A DNA stretch of 64,000 nt from Neodiprion pinetum (taxonomy: Eukaryota > Arthropoda > Insecta > Hymenoptera > Diprionidae), in assembly GCF_021155775.2 (NCBI RefSeq), contig NC_060236.1:4309087-4373086 (forward strand), in the 5' to 3' direction. Within the stretch, counting starts at the first letter, position 1, and the number at the start of each line of letters is the position of its first letter. Position numbers and translations under genes: made by a program. The notes beneath the pieces are model-generated. The model was given only the letters and a program-made list of their open reading frames with translations. It did no database searches and was not told the DNA's origin. Shown piece by piece: positions 60,473 through 64,000 of this stretch.

Positions 60473-60766
60473 TCGATCAATGGTCTCTCTATTACGGATG
60501 AAGAGAGCTGGATCACCGTGTCGTGTGATTGAGCCAACGGAAATACGAGAAACTTGAAGATCGCGGACAGTTGGTCGGCTGATCCAGAGTGCCAAGTGAT
60601 GCTGAAACGGCGCAACGTTTGGTGCTGCTTCTATTGCAAGTTGCACGTTGCCGGCTATTTCCGGGACTCGGATTCCAGCGCTAACAATAACTTCAGACAC
60701 GGACGTCGCCGAGATCCCTCGAAATAACGGAAGTCGTCGAGCTACTGCCGCTGCTGCTGGTTGCTG
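60473..60766 (-). CDS. Candidate internal exon, unrecognised gene
   Basis: A 150-codon stop-free minus-strand frame spans 60362-60811. Within it a strong acceptor (long pyrimidine tract TTTTCGCTTTCCCTCTCTCG, then TGGCTTCAG) and a GTGAGT donor at 60467-60472 delimit 98 codons in phase 0/0. The product is mixed-composition with Ala-rich start, then VSEVIVSAGIRVPEIAGNVQ, PFQHHLALWISRPTVRDLQ and RHGDPALFIRNRETIDR. I do not recognise it. The phase matches the donor of the exon candidate at 62006-62164, so the two could join. It could still be a chance open frame. Confidence 0.35.
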
Positions 60767-62005
60767 CTGAAGCCACGAGAGAGGGAAAGCGAAAATGAAG
60801 CCGGGGGATATTTATTATTCCAACATCGAGAAAACGAACGACTGGTTAATTGCCGGGGGACCGAAAACCATTAGAAGAGAGGAAGAATAAGAGGAGTAAG
60901 AAGAAAGAGAGTCGCGGGGAACAGTGAGAGAAAGAAAAGAAACAATTCCTCCGAAATTAGGCTACGCCGAAGGGAATCACGCAGCCGCCGCGCCGTTACC
61001 CCAGTTTTTTTTCTTCTCCTCCCCCCTCCCTTTGCGTTACAGCCTTACCTCGAAATTCAAGCAGACGACGCGGATCGCGACCCGGAAACCACGACCACAA
61101 TGAAACTTGCGGAACTCGCGTCCAAGTTCCCACTTGTGTTTTAACTTTGAAGTCAGACGTGGTGAACCCAGCGCTCACTTTGCGACCGCTGGGTCACCCG
61201 TTCCTCAGCACGAGGTGCGGCCACCACCGACTTCCGGTCTCTGGGCACCGGCGCCGGTCTGACTCGTTTCTAGAATATTAATAATTCGTTCCTCATTGTT
61301 CTCACTTGCGCAGGTCATCTTTGTTCCCTAAGCAAATATTTAGTTCTTGGAATTACACAACGGCGGATATATTATACATGCGGTTGACGGAGCGACGAGA
61401 CGCTTCAAGATTAACGAGGTGTGAAGACATTTTTGGAAAACTTGTCGAAAAACTGTCTCATAAACCAGATACGGGCTTGTACTGAAGAGCTTTATCGATG
61501 CAACTGAGCAGGAAGGAACCGTAAAAGGTGCAACGACGTTTACCGATCGTTCTTTTGGAATTCCGTCAAAAGCACTTTTAGCAAAAGTTTGGTCTGGATT
61601 TGTATGGATCGTGGTGTAGTGTCAATCCAACGGTATTTCATACCGGATATACGAATAGACCGTAAGAGTTGTTCCGCAGTGATTCACAGTGGTAAACTTC
61701 AGCACCGCATTCGTTCGAATCCAACTAGATTGGCAAGTCTGCATGATCGTGTTTCTCGTTTAATTCGGCCAGTCCAGATCGAAGAAGAGAGAAAGAGACA
61801 GACTGTTTGGCGCAATTCGTCTAATCGCGAATCGAATACGAATGAATTGGACAAAGGGCGATAACTGCAATGCTGAATACAGACTGGTAACTGTTCTGCA
61901 AACGATTAACCTCCATACCGTCCGTTAATCCGTTGCCCATAAAGTTGCGTAACTGCGTATTAAAGTGACGTCAGATCGGGGCGTTATTCGCAACGTTACA
62001 TTTAC
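60767..62005. other. Presumed intron or intergenic, with hairpin
   Basis: Moderately GC-rich with GA- and CT-rich tracts at 60880-60950 and 61009-61030. Open frame 61589-61864 (plus) has no motif. Confidence 0.25.
61163..61200. other. Strong GC-rich hairpin
   Basis: GGTGAACCCAGCG and CGCTGGGTCACC pair over 12 bp with a single bulged A, loop 13 bases. It is followed within 60 bp by the palindrome CACCGGCGCCGGT. Confidence 0.55.
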
Positions 62006-62164
62006 CGTACCCATAGCGAAGAGCATCTCTGCACATTTTCTTATTGTTTCCTGCAGCACTTGATGGTTGTTGTAACTGATGGAAATTGGCGGGGGAGTTT
62101 CCGTTTGAAGATCTGATAGTATTTGGTTACCAAAGAGCCGGCGGTATTGTTCATTGATGTTCAT
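62006..62164 (-). CDS. Candidate first exon, unrecognised gene
   Basis: ATG at 62162-62164 with an in-frame TGA 18 bp upstream opens 53 codons that reach ACG-GTAAAT, a fair splice donor, in phase 0. The product begins MNINEQYRRLFGNQILSDLQ and includes TPPPISISYNNHQVLQETIR and KCAEMLFAMGT, with balanced composition and codons typical of coding DNA. No signal peptide or known motif. A partner exon of matching phase exists at 60473-60766. The frame also continues 26 codons past the donor before a stop, so an unspliced small protein is possible. Confidence 0.4.
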
Positions 62165-62702
62165 GATAGGTTGGTTGGTTCATGATAGGACGAGGATGGA
62201 TAAATGGATGGATGGAAGCGTTGGATGAGTGATCGGAGATCCTCGATTGAAGGTTGATTGAAGATCGCGTCGGTCACCGGACGACAAAGGAAACTCGGGT
62301 CGTCAGTCAAGTGATACAAATACCGGGATATCGAATTGGTTTCATTAAACCTCTCCTTCTATCCTCGTGTTCATCCTTGATGCAAAGCGGCCTTATTGCA
62401 GATCCCACTACTCGTTAACTTTGCAACAAAGAACGCCAGCTTGTTCTCACGATTAAGAGATTCTTTCATCCCATTTTCCAAGACCGCGAACAACTATCTT
62501 CCGGACTATGTATCTATTTCTCCATTGGATTCCTTACAGAAAGAATGCGGCGTTCACTTCTATATACTATAACTTTGTGTCGGTCTAACACCGATCGGCT
62601 GATGTCATTGTAACGTTGCCTGATGTCAATCTGATCGAATCGAGCATAAAGGTTGTTTCATAGTGGTCCACAACCGCCAATCTTGATCAAAATTTCGACA
62701 TG

Positions 62703-62821
62703 CGAGGTGTGTCAAAAAAATTAAGAAAACTTTTGTTCATTGGAAAGAATTTTATTCATTTATCAACAAAAATGTTATCCCCTTCAAAATAATCCCCGCT
62801 AGATATTGTACATTTATGCCA
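62703..62821 (-). mobile_element. Mariner-like element, truncated C-terminal end
   Basis: CGAGGTGTGTCAAAAAAATT is a mariner-type terminus. On the minus strand 62756-62821 encodes WHKCTISSGDYFEGDNIFVDK and a stop; WHKC...GDYFEGD is the conserved C-terminus of mariner transposases. Upstream coding sequence is missing: an in-frame stop follows within 30 bp, so this is a dead remnant. Confidence 0.75.
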
Positions 62822-64000
62822 GTTGGTACTAGTTATAGAAGATAGTTTTTACCTAACTCAGCGATGCGTTTTTAACCTAATCTATGCTTCAAGGTTCTCT
62901 TTATTTTTGGAAACAGAAAATAGAAAAAAAAAAAGTAACACAAAGCCATGACTGGCGAATACGAAGTCGCTGGGGCATCGTTACAGTGTTGTTTTGGATA
63001 AAAAAAAAAAAATAATAAAAAATCACGAACAAGAAATGAAATTCTTATAGAAAAATTTAGCACAAATTCTAGGATCCATTTTCAAAATCGCCGATTGTAC
63101 CAAAACGCATGTAACCTTTTTGACAGCTGACAATAGACTAGATTTCCAGTTTGGCTAACATGGTGCAGTAAATTTTCAGACAATTTTACCAACACGATGA
63201 AAAAATCGCGCGAATTCGATCGAATGCAATAAGAAAATTTACAAAATCCCCGTTATTTATATTTTTTTTTTTTTTTTATAAAACAGCTCGAACATCTCAT
63301 CGTTGGCTCGTGATCGCGATGTTGGATTCTGTCACGTAGTATCCTCGTATCTTGGGAAACGAAGGTGAACCACGTGTAGTTTGTTCTACAATATCTACCT
63401 CGATAAGATTTTGTCTATCTTTCATTTTTTCTCTTCTAATCTGCAACAGCAGCTCGTCCCTCGACCCCTGCTGCAACTAGTCAGCTCTCTCTTAACGCGT
63501 GCTTCATCAAAAACGCGATTGCCACGCGTTTCGTCGTCTCCATAGTGCGCAACGATTTCGAGGAATCATCGTGTTATGAGACATAACTGAGAACAAAGGC
63601 CGGGACTCCCTCTCTCGGCTAATCCAATCTCGTCCTCGTCCCGGCTTATGATAGACAAACAAAGTGAGGGAGAACGGAGAGAAAGAGAGAAAATGAGAAA
63701 GGTCTATGCTAGAAGGTTGATCCACGTACGGGGGAATGTCAACAACCCTGTCCGGATTTCGTTCTGATAAAATTTCTCTCGGACGAGTTCGGAATTATTC
63801 ACGAAATTCGGGACTCGCGTCTTCTTCTTCAGTGATGAGATTCCATCCAGTATTGACCGTCGACCCTCGATCAGTTCGATATCTAAAAGTGACTACAGTT
63901 CAAATTGAATTCCATTCCAGCCCAACGACGTAGATTGAGAAAATTTCTCCAATCATTTTTGGAAAGGTGAAGAAGTCGGTTCCAGGCTTGTTCCTCCCAT
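62822..64000. other. No gene recognised
   Basis: AT-rich to 63300, then mixed. An ATG-started frame of 65 codons (63736-63933) is Ser/Arg-rich with no motif; I leave it uncalled. Confidence 0.3.

Overview
The window looks like nuclear DNA of an arthropod, most likely an insect and possibly a hymenopteran. It is AT-rich with CpG-containing GC-rich patches, carries many poly-A/T runs and dinucleotide microsatellites, and has short canonical GT-AG introns. Its mobile DNA is of insect type: a mariner transposase end, a Tigger/pogo-like MITE, and foldback MITEs flanked by TA. The order-level call is inference, not proof. I see no rRNA, tRNA, CRISPR array or bacterial operon.

Genes are sparse. The best gene piece is a first coding exon at 21966-22061 (+). 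It has a signal peptide followed directly by a consensus splice donor, and the rest of that gene must lie beyond a long intron. Around 58.2-62.2 kb several open frames with balanced codon use and plausible splice sites suggest one or two unrecognised genes or decayed genes. On the minus strand these are 62006-62164, 60473-60766 and perhaps 58479-58736; on the plus strand 58219-58482, which is broken by one stop.

The most striking structure is a 3.2-kb near-perfect palindrome at 5261-8444. It is two copies of one roughly 1.5-kb DNA transposon in opposite orientation around a 186-bp spacer. All four ends have the same 57-bp terminal inverted repeat beside TA. Each copy carries the intron-containing 3' end of a gene with an acidic C-terminus. 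The arms differ mainly by two deletions between short direct repeats, 108 bp in one and 30 bp in the other, which account exactly for the 78-bp length difference.

Most of the remaining recognisable content is non-autonomous DNA transposons. A family with CACTGAGA ends is present about ten times (12.7, 23.2, 26.3, 37.3, 39.8, 46.5, 51.9, 53.9, 56.3 and 58.9 kb). A TA-flanked family with GGGTG ends occurs at 28.2, 33.4, 36.1, 45.1 and 47.4 kb. Other palindromic elements lie at 3.9, 31.0 and 40.6 kb. GC-rich, promoter-like patches lie at 16.8-17.9, 29.9-30.3 and 31.4 kb. The remaining intervals are AT-rich and hold nothing I can assign.
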